Assembly (NCBI GenBank): GCA_964505215.1
Contig: CAZDGU010000001.1
Location: 372,001 to 436,000, forward strand
DNA: 64,000 nucleotides
Reading direction: 5' to 3'
Origin: Gracilimonas sp964505215
GTDB taxonomy: Bacteria > Bacteroidota > Rhodothermia > Balneolales > Balneolaceae
Below the pieces are notes generated by a model. That model was not told the DNA's origin. It saw only the letters and a list, made by a program, of their open reading frames with translations, and did no database searches. The translations under genes were made by a program, and so were the position numbers. Positions 45,781 to 55,129 of this stretch are shown here, piece after piece (position 1 is the stretch's first letter; each line of letters begins with the position of its first letter).

Positions 45781-46425
45781 ATGGCGCAGATTTTCCCAAA
45801 GTGGACAAATCAAGTTCCCAAAAAAATACTCATTGGATTAATCGTTGTATTGAATGCCATTGTATTTGGTATTTGGTACTTTTTCTCACCCCAATACACC
45901 GATGTTGGCTACGCACCGCAACAACCGGTTCCGTACAGCCACAAAATTCATGTTGACCAGCTTGGGCTTGACTGTCAATACTGCCACACTAGCGTAACAG
46001 AATCTAAGCAAGCAAATATTCCTGCAACTCAAACCTGTATGAATTGCCACAACCAAATTAAAACAGACAGCGAGAAACTTGCTCCTGTACGTGAAAGCTG
46101 GGAAACCGGCAAGGCTATAGAATGGATTCGGGTTCACAATTTACCTGATTATGCCTATTTCGATCATTCTGCCCACGTTACAGTAGGTGTAGGTTGCGAA
46201 AGCTGCCACGGCCGTGTAGATAAAATGGACGTTGTATATCAAGCTGAGCCGTTAAGCATGAGCTGGTGCTTAGATTGCCACCGCGCGCCCGAAAAATATA
46301 TCCGACCCGTTGATGAGGTTACTACAATGGGGTATGAAATTGAAAATCAGATTGAAGTTGGAAAAGAATTGGTGGATAAGAAGAATATTCATGCTCCAAC
46401 TTACTGTCAAGCTTGCCATTATTAA
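45781..46425 (+). CDS. actA: ACIII subunit A, pentaheme cytochrome c
   Basis: 214 residues. A single N-terminal TM (about 18-36, LIGLIVVLNAIVFGIWYFF) anchors a periplasmic domain with five CXXCH heme sites: CQYCH, CMNCH, CESCH, CLDCH and CQACH. This is the ActA pattern of quinol:cytochrome c/HiPIP oxidoreductase (alternative complex III), relaying electrons from the Fe-S subunit to the acceptor cytochrome. First gene of the run; actB follows two bases after its stop. Confidence 0.95.
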   Translation: MAQIFPKWTNQVPKKILIGLIVVLNAIVFGIWYFFSPQYTDVGYAPQQPVPYSHKIHVDQLGLDCQYCHTSVTESKQANIPATQTCMNCHNQIKTDSEKLAPVRESWETGKAIEWIRVHNLPDYAYFDHSAHVTVGVGCESCHGRVDKMDVVYQAEPLSMSWCLDCHRAPEKYIRPVDEVTTMGYEIENQIEVGKELVDKKNIHAPTYCQACHY

Positions 46426-46427
46426 TA

Positions 46428-49400
46428 ATGAATGATTCAGAAATTACAGATCAACAGATGAGCAAAGAAGTTAAACAAAATACCTATTGGAAAAGCCTCA
46501 GCGAGTTAGCTAATAATAAGGAATACAAAAAATTTACTGAGCGAGAGTTTCCCGAAAATGTTACAGAAATGACCGATGGCGTATCTCGCCGTGGGTTTTT
46601 ACGTGTAATGGGAGCTTCTGTAGCTTTAGCCGGTTTAGCGTCATGTCGCCGTCCGGTTCAAAAAATTCTTCCTTATTCTAAGCAACCTGAGGATATTGTA
46701 CCGGGAGTGCCTTTATTTTATGCAACGGCTATGCCTGTGCAAGGCAACCTGGTTGGCTTAATTGCTGAAAACCACGAAGGCCGCCCTACCAAATTAGAAG
46801 GTAATGATCTACATCCGGCCAGCCGTGGCGGAACCAGTATTTATAATCAAGCAGCCATTCTTGGTCTTTATGACCCTGACCGTTCTAAGTTTCCTTTAAA
46901 TAATGGAAGCCAGACTTCTGTTTCTGACTTTGAAGACTTTATAAGCTCACATTTTGCTAATACAGGGCAGCGAGTGGCCTTTATTTCTGAAGCCAACTCC
47001 TCTCCTACCTATGCATCTCTAAAAAAACAGGCTCTTTCCAAATTCAACAATGCCACCTGGGTTACTTACGAACCTTTTGGTGAAGACAATGTACTGGAAG
47101 GAAACAACATTGCCTTTGGTGCTCGCTTAAGAACACATTATAATTTCAAAAATGCAGATGTCATTGTTTCTTTGAATGATGACTTCATGGCTTCAACTCA
47201 CCCTAACAGCGTAGAATACGCTAAGCAAGTATCAGCCCGCCGAAAGGTAACGGATGCAAATGGTGATATGAACCGAATTTATTCCGTAGAAGATACCTTC
47301 TCGCTAACCGGTTCTTTTGCTGACCATCGCCTGCAGATAAAAGCAAGCCAAATGGAAGCTTTTACTTATGCACTGGCAGCGGCTCTTTCAACCCGTATTA
47401 ACGGATTGAGTGCTTTTAGCGGTTATTCAAACGAATTTTCCGATCACCAGTGGATTGATATTTTAGCTGATGAATTGGCTGCAAACGCCGGACGCTCTGT
47501 CCTTACTGCAGGCAGCGAACATAAGCCTGAAGTTCACGCAGCTGTAGCGGCCATAAACCTGGCCTTGGGTAATAGCGGATCTACCGTTAATTACTTAGAA
47601 GTACCGCATGTTGACAGCCAAAGCAGCAATAAGGCTTTTGCCAACGTAGTTGCTGAGATGAAAGCCGGAAACATTGATACCGTAGTAATGGTAGGTGTAA
47701 ATCCGGTATTTACGGCTCCTGCCGACCTTGACTTTGCCAACGCGCTTAGTAATGTAGAAACTACTGTATCACTGTCCGATTATGCCGACGAAACTTCCAA
47801 AAAGTCAACCTGGCATGCCAACCGCGCTCATTTCTTGGAAGCGTGGGGGGATGGCTACTCTTATGCAGGCGCACGCTCTGTAATTCAGCCTCAAATTCAG
47901 CCCTTACATAACGGCTACAGTGAAATTGAATTTTTAAATATGATTGTAACCGGTTCTAAAACTCCCGGTTATGATTTAGTACAAGAAACTTTCAAAGGCT
48001 ACCATCGCAGCGGGTTTTCCGATACATGGACCCAAATTTTACATGATGGAATAGATACAACCGATAACTTTAATCGTGTTTCTGTCAGATTAAACTCCGG
48101 TTTTGGCGCTGCGATGAGCAAGGCTACCTCAAATGTATCTTCAACTTCAGGTTTGGAAATAGTTATCCGGCCTGACGCAACCCTATACGACGGACGTTAC
48201 GCCAATTTGGGATGGCTTCAGGAGCTTCCTGACCCCATGACTAAAATTACCTGGGATAACGTAGCGCTCATGAGCCCGAAAACGGCTGAATCGCTGGGAG
48301 TTGAAAATGAAGATGTGGTTGAAATTACAGCCAATGGAAAAAAAATCACCATTGCTGCATGGATTCAACCCGGGCATGTTGATGATGCAATATCATTAAC
48401 GGTAGGTTATGGCCGAGAAGGCATAGGTCGCGTAGCCACCTCTTATATCGATTATACTGCAGGCGGTGTTGATACCTATCCATTACGAAATTCAGCGGAT
48501 ATGCTTTATACCTCCGCTAAGGTCTCAAAAACCGGTGATACTTACGAGATTGCCTGTGTTCAGGATCATCACAGCCTGGAAGGACGAGATTTATTCCGTC
48601 AGGCTTCCATCGCCGATTATAAAGACAACCCTGACTTTGCCACATTTGAGGACATCCACGGCTTCCCCGTTCCCGGCTTAAAGCAAGCCAAGGCAAAAGG
48701 TGAAGACCAGCCGATTTCTCTATTTAATGAACAAGCTTACCCCGATCACGAACCTCAATGGGGAATGGCCATAGACCTTAACTCCTGCTTCGGTTGCGGT
48801 GTGTGCGTGATTGCTTGCCAGTCAGAGAATAACATTCCCGTTGTAGGTAAGAAAGAAGTTAAATTAGGCCGTGAGCTGCACTGGATTCGAAATGACCGCT
48901 ATTATGTGGGTGACGATGTAGATTCTCCCCAAGCAGTTCATCAGCCCGTTCCTTGTATGCATTGCGAATTAGCGCCTTGCGAGCAGGTTTGCCCGGTAGC
49001 AGCTACCACTCACAGTGATGACGGTATGAACCAGATGACGTACAACCGCTGTATTGGTACCCGTTATTGCGCAAATAACTGTCCTTACAAAGTTCGTCGT
49101 TTCAACTTCTTCAATTACACTAAAGAGTATTTAACCACGGGCGATGATCCGGATATCATCCAAATGGCGATGAATCCCGATGTAACCGTCCGTTTCCGAG
49201 GAGTAATGGAGAAATGCACCTATTGTGTGCAGCGAGTAAACCGTGCCAAGATAGATGCTAAAAAAGAAACCGGTTCTCCAAAACCGGCTGATGGCACTGT
49301 TAAAACAGCTTGCCAGCAGGCGTGCCCTGCCGACGCCATTTACTTTGGCGACTTAACAGACGAAAACAGCGAAGTTGTTAAAATGAAGCGCAACGAACGC

Positions 49401-49487
49401 AACTATCAGATGTTAGAAGAACTGAATATTCGTCCACGTACTTCTTACATAGCTAAATTAACAAATCCAAACCCGGCTTTGGCTTAA
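46428..49487 (+). CDS. actB: ACIII subunit B, molybdopterin-like/iron-sulfur protein
   Basis: 1019 residues from ATG 46428, two bases after actA's stop; a later ATG at 46461 (MSKEVK) is also possible. A Tat-like signal SRRGFLRVMGASVALAGLA with a lipobox Cys lies near residue 50-70. The large middle domain resembles the molybdopterin oxidoreductase fold, which in ACIII has lost the cofactor. The C-terminal third holds the ferredoxin-like cysteines: CFGCGVCVIACQSEN, CMHCELAPCEQVCP, CIGTRYCANNCPYKVRRF, CTYCVQ and CQQACP. Electrons pass from quinol through these clusters to ActA. Confidence 0.95.
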   Translation: MNDSEITDQQMSKEVKQNTYWKSLSELANNKEYKKFTEREFPENVTEMTDGVSRRGFLRVMGASVALAGLASCRRPVQKILPYSKQPEDIVPGVPLFYATAMPVQGNLVGLIAENHEGRPTKLEGNDLHPASRGGTSIYNQAAILGLYDPDRSKFPLNNGSQTSVSDFEDFISSHFANTGQRVAFISEANSSPTYASLKKQALSKFNNATWVTYEPFGEDNVLEGNNIAFGARLRTHYNFKNADVIVSLNDDFMASTHPNSVEYAKQVSARRKVTDANGDMNRIYSVEDTFSLTGSFADHRLQIKASQMEAFTYALAAALSTRINGLSAFSGYSNEFSDHQWIDILADELAANAGRSVLTAGSEHKPEVHAAVAAINLALGNSGSTVNYLEVPHVDSQSSNKAFANVVAEMKAGNIDTVVMVGVNPVFTAPADLDFANALSNVETTVSLSDYADETSKKSTWHANRAHFLEAWGDGYSYAGARSVIQPQIQPLHNGYSEIEFLNMIVTGSKTPGYDLVQETFKGYHRSGFSDTWTQILHDGIDTTDNFNRVSVRLNSGFGAAMSKATSNVSSTSGLEIVIRPDATLYDGRYANLGWLQELPDPMTKITWDNVALMSPKTAESLGVENEDVVEITANGKKITIAAWIQPGHVDDAISLTVGYGREGIGRVATSYIDYTAGGVDTYPLRNSADMLYTSAKVSKTGDTYEIACVQDHHSLEGRDLFRQASIADYKDNPDFATFEDIHGFPVPGLKQAKAKGEDQPISLFNEQAYPDHEPQWGMAIDLNSCFGCGVCVIACQSENNIPVVGKKEVKLGRELHWIRNDRYYVGDDVDSPQAVHQPVPCMHCELAPCEQVCPVAATTHSDDGMNQMTYNRCIGTRYCANNCPYKVRRFNFFNYTKEYLTTGDDPDIIQMAMNPDVTVRFRGVMEKCTYCVQRVNRAKIDAKKETGSPKPADGTVKTACQQACPADAIYFGDLTDENSEVVKMKRNERNYQMLEELNIRPRTSYIAKLTNPNPALA

Positions 49488-49515
49488 AGATATTAATCAG
49501 GAATACATCCAAAAC

Positions 49516-50943
49516 ATGAGTAAATACCAATACGTACCGGAACCCGCTCTTGTAAAAGGCGATCACGACTTTTCGAGCCTCACAAGACTGATTACCGATA
49601 TTAATTTACGCCCTACTCCAAAAGCATGGTATTTGGCAATGATTGCCGCAAACAGCCTGCTTTTGCTTCTTGTAGTTTCAATAGGGTACTTAATTTGGGA
49701 AGGAACCGGAATATGGGGACTAAATAACCCCGTAGGCTGGGGATGGGCCATTATTAACTTTGTATGGTGGGTTGGTATCGGCCACGCCGGCACCTTGATT
49801 TCCGCCATCTTGTTCCTCTTCCGGCAAGACTGGCGTACCGCCATTAACCGCTTTGCCGAAGCCATGACCATTTTTGCCGTAATGTGTGCGGGTATATTCC
49901 CGGCTATTCACGTCGGTCGTGTCTGGGTCGTCTATTGGATGTTCCCACTTCCTAATCAGATGGCCATGTGGCCCAACTTCAACTCCCCATTGCTGTGGGA
50001 TGTGTTTGCCGTATCCACCTACTTCACCGTTTCTTTAATGTTCTGGTATGTAGGATTAGTACCAGATTTGGCAACCGTTCGCGATCGTGCTACCGATAAA
50101 GTACGCCAAATTGCGTATGGTATTCTCTCGCTTGGATGGACCGGCTCGAACCGCCACTGGTGGAACTATGAGAAAGCTTATATGATTTTAGCCGGCTTGG
50201 CTACTCCTCTGGTACTTTCGGTACATACTATTGTGTCTTTTGACTTTGCCGTTTCTGTAATTCCGGGATGGCACACTACCATATTCCCTCCCTACTTTGT
50301 GGCCGGTGCTATTTTCTCCGGTTTTGCCATGGTACTTACGCTTATGATTGTAACACGTAAGATTTATGGAATGGAAGACATTATGACCAACGATCACATG
50401 GAAAAAATGAATATTGTGATTTTGGTTACCGGTTCTATGGTAGGTTTTGCCTATATGATGGAGTTTTTCATTGCCTGGTACAGCGGTGTTGAATATGAAA
50501 AAGCAATTTTTATACTCCGAGCAACCGGTCCTTATGCCTGGGGATACTGGATTATGATGCTTTGTAACGTAATTTCACCCCAAGTATTCTGGTCAAAAAA
50601 AATCAGAACCAGTGTTACATTCACTTTCATTATATCTATAGTGGTAAATATAGGTATGTGGTTTGAGCGATTTGTAATTGTTGTATCATCCTTAGCCACC
50701 GACTACTTACCGTCCAGCTGGCATTATTACTCACCAAGTATTTGGGATGTATTGACCTATGTGGGCACTTTCGGACTGTTTTTCACTATGTTCTTACTAT
50801 TTTTACGTTTCTTACCCATGGTTGCTATTGCAGAAGTTAAGTCTATCATACCTATAGGCGATCCGCATAACTACGATGATGAAACCCAGGAATTTCAAGA
50901 ACCAACATTAGAAGTACCAGAACCTCAATCTGAGAAGGTTTAA
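49516..50943 (+). CDS. actC: ACIII subunit C, NrfD-like integral membrane quinol-binding protein
   Basis: 475 residues, about 10 TMs, NrfD/PsrC family. Seen: WWVGIGHAGTLISAILFLFR and MWPNFNSPLLWDVFAVSTYF, FAEAMTIFAVMCAGIFPAIH near the quinol site, and WHTTIFPPYFVAGAIFSGFA later. ActC and ActF are the two related membrane subunits of ACIII. 28 bases after actB, 5 before actD. Confidence 0.96.
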   Translation: MSKYQYVPEPALVKGDHDFSSLTRLITDINLRPTPKAWYLAMIAANSLLLLLVVSIGYLIWEGTGIWGLNNPVGWGWAIINFVWWVGIGHAGTLISAILFLFRQDWRTAINRFAEAMTIFAVMCAGIFPAIHVGRVWVVYWMFPLPNQMAMWPNFNSPLLWDVFAVSTYFTVSLMFWYVGLVPDLATVRDRATDKVRQIAYGILSLGWTGSNRHWWNYEKAYMILAGLATPLVLSVHTIVSFDFAVSVIPGWHTTIFPPYFVAGAIFSGFAMVLTLMIVTRKIYGMEDIMTNDHMEKMNIVILVTGSMVGFAYMMEFFIAWYSGVEYEKAIFILRATGPYAWGYWIMMLCNVISPQVFWSKKIRTSVTFTFIISIVVNIGMWFERFVIVVSSLATDYLPSSWHYYSPSIWDVLTYVGTFGLFFTMFLLFLRFLPMVAIAEVKSIIPIGDPHNYDDETQEFQEPTLEVPEPQSEKV

Positions 50944-50948
50944 TAACT

Positions 50949-51497
50949 ATGAGTACCACAACATCAGAAAATAATTTATACGGTATAGTTGCCGAATTTA
51001 AAAACCCAAAGGCGTTAATTGACGTGGCTAAAACCATGGCAGATTCCGGCTTTGAACAGTTTGACACCTTCAGCCCCTTCCCTATTCACGGAATGGATAA
51101 AGCGATGAAGCTCAAAAAATCTAAATTAGGCTGGATCGTTTTAGTTCACGGTTTAATAGGATTTGCCGGTGCCCTTGCTATGATGTACTTCATGTCGGTG
51201 GCAGATTATCCGGTTAATATTAGCGGTAAACCTTTTATGAACTTACCTGCTTGGGTACCAATTACCTTTGAGCTGACCGTTCTTCTATCTGCTTTTGGCA
51301 CGGTATATGGAATGTTTTACCTCAATGGCCTTCCTAAGCTCAATAATCCGCTTTTTGGAGTAGAACGCTTTAAAAAAGCTACTGATGATGGTTTTTTTGC
51401 CTGCATTGAAGCTGATGACAAGCTTTTTAAGTCAGATGAGGTTAAAAAATTATTTGAAGAAGCCGGTGCTACTCACATTGAGGAAGTTTATGAATAA
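50949..51497 (+). CDS. actD: ACIII subunit D (DUF3341)
   Basis: 182 residues with two TMs (about 60-81 and 98-118). LYGIVAEFKNPKALIDVAKT and FDTFSPFPIHGMDKAM are the DUF3341/ActD signature, and LPKLNNPLFGVERFKKATDD precedes the soluble C-terminus ending IEEVYE. No cofactor motifs. Its last 8 bases overlap the actE start, so the two are coupled. Confidence 0.94.
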   Translation: MSTTTSENNLYGIVAEFKNPKALIDVAKTMADSGFEQFDTFSPFPIHGMDKAMKLKKSKLGWIVLVHGLIGFAGALAMMYFMSVADYPVNISGKPFMNLPAWVPITFELTVLLSAFGTVYGMFYLNGLPKLNNPLFGVERFKKATDDGFFACIEADDKLFKSDEVKKLFEEAGATHIEEVYE

Positions 51498-52530
51498 AAA
51501 GAATACTCAAATATCATTTCCAAAAATGCATATGAAAGGAATGTTTAAGATTGCGGGTGCTTTTGCGCTTGGAATTTCTCTCTCCGCTTGCCAAGGACAG
51601 CTTTCAGAAAAGCCACCTATACATCCAAATATGAATATGGACCAGCAGAGCAGGTTTGAGGCCCAGGAACAAAATAACTTCTTTGCTGACGGTCGCTCTA
51701 TGCGTCAACCGGTGGAAGGAACTGTAGCTCGCGGGCTTGCCAAACTTGACAAAGCCTACTATGAAGGTGTTGATAAAAATGGGGACTATATCGATCATAA
51801 CCCTATAGATCTCACTAAAGCCTTTTTATACCGAGGTAAAGAACGTTACGATATTTTCTGCACTCCATGCCACGGACAAACCGGTGCAGGTGATGGTATC
51901 ATTATGGCCGGAAATTACGGTTATGTGCCTGCCCCCTCCTATCATGATCCCCGTTTAATGGACATGGCGGAAGGTGAACTTTATTCTGCAATTTATAACG
52001 GTGTTCGTACAATGCCTTCTTATGCTACACAAATTCCTGTGGAAGACCGTTGGGCTATTGTAGCATATATCCGTGCACTGCAAGAAAGCCAAAATATAAC
52101 CAGAGAAGAGCTTCAGGCCTACGATGTTGATATTGCTGCCTTAGAATCAGAGTATTCTGATGCTAAAGCTAAACAAGAAGCTGAAGAAGCAGCCAAAGCT
52201 CCATCAGAAGCACCTAAAGCGTCTGCTACTCTTGGAAAAGAACTTGTAGTTGCTAATGGATGTATGGCTTGCCATAACGAAGACGGCGCTCCCGGTGGAA
52301 TCGGACCTACATGGAAAGAAATGTATGGCAGCGAATCGGAAGGTGTAAACGCCGCAGGCGAAACAATTACGATTACCAAAGATGAAGACTACATTCATGA
52401 ATCTATTGTTGACCCCGAAGCCAAGAAAACAAAAGGTTACGAACAAGGGGTTATGACATCCTACAGCTATTTAGCTGATCATGAAATCGAGTCGATTGTA
52501 CTTTATTTAAAAACTTTATCAGACAACTAA
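51490..52530 (+). CDS. actE: ACIII subunit E with two cytochrome c domains (fusion)
   Basis: 346 residues from ATG 51490, which overlaps actD by 8 bases (ATGAATAA); the frame runs further upstream inside actD but that part is a shadow. Lipoprotein signal with SLSAC (Cys34). The first domain is the classical ActE monoheme cytochrome: CTPCH at 124-128, with RTMPSYA giving the axial Met. After an Ala/Glu-rich linker (about 224-246) comes a second cytochrome c domain with CMACH at 258-262, closely resembling the C-terminal domain of CoxB in this cluster (IHESIVDPEAK versus IRESILDPGAK). The extra domain is unusual and could shuttle electrons to the oxidase. Confidence 0.92.
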   Translation: MNKKNTQISFPKMHMKGMFKIAGAFALGISLSACQGQLSEKPPIHPNMNMDQQSRFEAQEQNNFFADGRSMRQPVEGTVARGLAKLDKAYYEGVDKNGDYIDHNPIDLTKAFLYRGKERYDIFCTPCHGQTGAGDGIIMAGNYGYVPAPSYHDPRLMDMAEGELYSAIYNGVRTMPSYATQIPVEDRWAIVAYIRALQESQNITREELQAYDVDIAALESEYSDAKAKQEAEEAAKAPSEAPKASATLGKELVVANGCMACHNEDGAPGGIGPTWKEMYGSESEGVNAAGETITITKDEDYIHESIVDPEAKKTKGYEQGVMTSYSYLADHEIESIVLYLKTLSDN

Positions 52531-52555
52531 GAACTTTGCTTAATTCACTTGCACA

Positions 52556-53749
52556 ATGAGTCATAAGCCCACAATAACAGATTCTTTACAATTTCCCGCC
52601 GACAGCAAAGTTCCACGAGCCCTGTTTGGCCTTGGCGCCGTTGGCCTGATTGCCACTTTTATTGGCTACTTTACTGATGCAGACCGTTTCTTCTTTTCAT
52701 ATCTGGTCAGCTTTAGCTTCTTTACCAGTATTTCACTCTCTGCCCTGCTGATGATTATGTTTCATCACATTACACGCTCTTCTTGGGGCGTTGTGGTGCG
52801 CAGGATTTCCGAAACATTTACTGCAGATATCTGGAAATGGAGCATTTTTGTAATACCTGTAATTTTAGGTATTCACACTCTATTCCACTGGAGTCACGAA
52901 GATGCCGTTATGGCCGACAGTATACTCCAAGGCAAATCTGCTTATTTGAATACTCCATTTTTTATAGCACGGCAAGTATTATACTTCATCATTTGGGGAT
53001 ATTTTGGACACAAACTGTACAAAGTATCCGTGCAGATGGACAAAACCAATGATTGGGGACTTAGTACCCTGTTGCGTAAAGTAAGTGCTCCGGGTATCCC
53101 TTTGGTAGCTTTTTCACTTGCTTTTGCAAGCTTCGACTGGTTAATGTCTTTAGATCCTCACTGGTTTTCCACAATGTTTGGAGTTTACTTTTTCTCAATG
53201 AGTTTCCAGGCGTTCTGGCCGGTAGTTATTTTGCTTGTATTCTATTTACAACGCAATGGCTTCCTTAAAAATACCATCCGACAAGTACATATTTATGACT
53301 TAGGTGCTTGGTTCTTTGCCTTTACTATCTTTTATGCCTACATCGCCTTTAGCCAGTTTTTACTTATTTATTATGCCAACATTCCGGAAGAAACTGTTTG
53401 GTTCTATGACCGTTTACAAGGCGGATATGAGTATTTACTCTATGCCGTATTATTTCTCCGTTTTGTACTTCCGTTTATAGTACTGCTAAACCGAGAAGCC
53501 AAGAAAAACCGAATGATACTTGGTGTGGTTTCGGTTATCGTATTAATTACACATTTTATAGAGTTATATTGGATTGCCATGCCGATTCTTGACAGCACTT
53601 TCCAGTTTAGCTGGATTGATATATCGGCATTACTTGGCTTAGGCGGCATATTTATGGGGCTGTTCTTCAATCGTTTCAAAAAAGAGGACATGATTCCTAA
53701 AAACGATCCAAAATTAGAAGAATGTCTCTCCAACACGTATCACCAATAA
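52556..53749 (+). CDS. actF: ACIII subunit F, integral membrane protein
   Basis: 397 residues, about 10 TMs, ActF of the ACIII (the second NrfD-related membrane subunit). DRFFFSYLVSFSFFTSISLS, LLMIMFHHITRSSWGVVVRR and FDWLMSLDPHWFSTMFGVYF are characteristic. No catalytic cofactors; structural or proton-path role. 25 bases after actE. Confidence 0.94.
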   Translation: MSHKPTITDSLQFPADSKVPRALFGLGAVGLIATFIGYFTDADRFFFSYLVSFSFFTSISLSALLMIMFHHITRSSWGVVVRRISETFTADIWKWSIFVIPVILGIHTLFHWSHEDAVMADSILQGKSAYLNTPFFIARQVLYFIIWGYFGHKLYKVSVQMDKTNDWGLSTLLRKVSAPGIPLVAFSLAFASFDWLMSLDPHWFSTMFGVYFFSMSFQAFWPVVILLVFYLQRNGFLKNTIRQVHIYDLGAWFFAFTIFYAYIAFSQFLLIYYANIPEETVWFYDRLQGGYEYLLYAVLFLRFVLPFIVLLNREAKKNRMILGVVSVIVLITHFIELYWIAMPILDSTFQFSWIDISALLGLGGIFMGLFFNRFKKEDMIPKNDPKLEECLSNTYHQ

Positions 53750-53761
53750 TCGAATTTACCG

Positions 53762-54289
53762 ATGTCAGAAAAGTATAGCGCAGAATTTAAAGCAAAAGTT
53801 GCCCTCAAGGCTGTTTCAAAAGACCCTTCTGAATATCAGAAAGTGGCCGAAGAATTTGACGTAACAGTAGAAGAGGTTACAGAGTGGGCTTCTGAACTTA
53901 TCGAAAAAGAAGCCAAGGTTTTTAAAGACGATGATACCAAAGATGAAGGCTCTGTGGAAGACGTAGAACTGACTACGGAAGACGAAGAGTTTGCCCTTGC
54001 TGTAGATCATGGTGCAATGGGTGATCCGCTCAATTACAAAAAACTTACCGGTTGGGCTATTATCGGAGCTATTTTAATTATTGTTTTTATCATCGGTATG
54101 GTAAATTTTTCTCAGTACAGCCTATTTGAATCTCAGAAAAAGGCTTCTATTCAAAGCACACGTTCGGAAGTTAATGATCTTAAGAATCAACAAAACGAAG
54201 AACTGAACAGCTTTGGAGTAGTAGATCTGGAACAGGGTATATACAGAATTCCTATTGAGGAAGCTATTAATAGAATAGCCACAAATTAA
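53762..54289 (+). CDS. IS3-OrfA-like HTH fused to a membrane protein, in the ACIII-oxidase operon
   Basis: 175 residues in four parts. (1) Residues 1-50: SEKYSAEFKAKVALKAVSKD and VAEEFDVTVEEVTEWASELI, the two-helix pattern of transposase OrfA-type (IS3/IS911) helix-turn-helix domains. (2) An acidic linker at 55-80. (3) A single TM at about 97-115 (TGWAIIGAILIIVFIIGMV). (4) A periplasmic part with a short coiled coil and the tail LNSFGVVDLEQGIYRIPIEE, whose RIPI-x-x-A element resembles small proteins encoded beside SCO1/cox genes in other phyla. Lies 12 bases after actF and 4 before SCO1. No transposase catalytic domain, so not a mobile element. Role unknown; probably an assembly or regulatory subunit. 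Confidence 0.75.
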   Translation: MSEKYSAEFKAKVALKAVSKDPSEYQKVAEEFDVTVEEVTEWASELIEKEAKVFKDDDTKDEGSVEDVELTTEDEEFALAVDHGAMGDPLNYKKLTGWAIIGAILIIVFIIGMVNFSQYSLFESQKKASIQSTRSEVNDLKNQQNEELNSFGVVDLEQGIYRIPIEEAINRIATN

Positions 54290-54293
54290 CTTT

Positions 54294-55112
54294 ATGAAGC
54301 ACCACACACAGTTAGCCTTTTGCTGGCTTGTAGTGGCTTTGTGTACTTATTATTCCAGTGCCTTTGCACAGGTTAATAGAGAAACACCGGCTGCGCTGCA
54401 AGGTCTCGGCATAGAAGAACATCTTGGGGATTATATTCCCTTAGATGCTACCTTTGCTACATCTAAAGGCGACTCTGTTAGGTTAGGTGACTTACTTGAA
54501 GATGGCAAGCCTGTTCTTATAAATCCACTGTACTATGAATGCCCAATGCTCTGTGGCTTAGTACTTGACGGGGTGTTAAATGTAATGGATGAATTGGTTT
54601 GGAAGCCGGGAAAAGAGTTTATTGTAATCTCTTTTAGTATTGACCCTGATGAAACTTCAGACATTGCACTGAAGGCAAAAAACACTCACCTCTCCCATAA
54701 AGATGAAACCGTCAGAGATGGTTGGTACTTTTTAACCGGCAATAAAAAACAAATTGACAAAGTAATTGAAGCCATCGGTTTTGAATATCGAAAAGTAGAA
54801 GAAACCGGTGAGTATGCACACAGTGCGGCAATAATGCTTGCGAGCCCAAAAGGTAAAATCACGCGGTATTTGTACGGCATTTCTTATGATGAATTTAACG
54901 TGCGCAGTGCTTTATTCGAATCTGCAGATGGGAAAATTGGAAATACTGTCGATAAAATTGTAATGTATTGTTACCAATATGACCCGGACTCCGGAAGCTA
55001 TGCTCCGGTGGCAATAAATATAATGAAGTTAGGCGGCCTGGCTACACTGATTATCCTTAGTATATTCCTGGGCGGTCTTTGGCTTCATGAAAAACGTAAA
55101 AAAACAACCTAA
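54294..55112 (+). CDS. SCO1/SenC-family copper chaperone
   Basis: 272 residues with signal peptide (ending SSAFAQ). The copper site CPMLC (Cys83, Cys87) and His176 (GEYAHSAAIMLASPKG) are present, in a thioredoxin fold starting YIPLDATFATSKGDSVRLGD. Unlike the shorter family members it ends with a C-terminal TM (about 242-262, GGLATLIILSIFLGGLWLHE). It delivers copper to the CuA site of CoxB, encoded next. 17 bases before coxB. Confidence 0.95.
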   Translation: MKHHTQLAFCWLVVALCTYYSSAFAQVNRETPAALQGLGIEEHLGDYIPLDATFATSKGDSVRLGDLLEDGKPVLINPLYYECPMLCGLVLDGVLNVMDELVWKPGKEFIVISFSIDPDETSDIALKAKNTHLSHKDETVRDGWYFLTGNKKQIDKVIEAIGFEYRKVEETGEYAHSAAIMLASPKGKITRYLYGISYDEFNVRSALFESADGKIGNTVDKIVMYCYQYDPDSGSYAPVAINIMKLGGLATLIILSIFLGGLWLHEKRKKTT

Positions 55113-55129
55113 AAAAACTGAATTCTATA

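Noticed and set aside
51385..51489. Upstream extension of actE
   Set aside because: It lies in another frame of actD; the ATG at 51490 overlaps actD by 8 bases and precedes the lipoprotein signal.
53762..54289. Insertion sequence (IS3 OrfA) call
   Set aside because: No DDE transposase, no terminal inverted repeats, and tight 12- and 4-base spacing to actF and SCO1; a membrane segment and periplasmic tail follow the HTH, so it is an operon gene.
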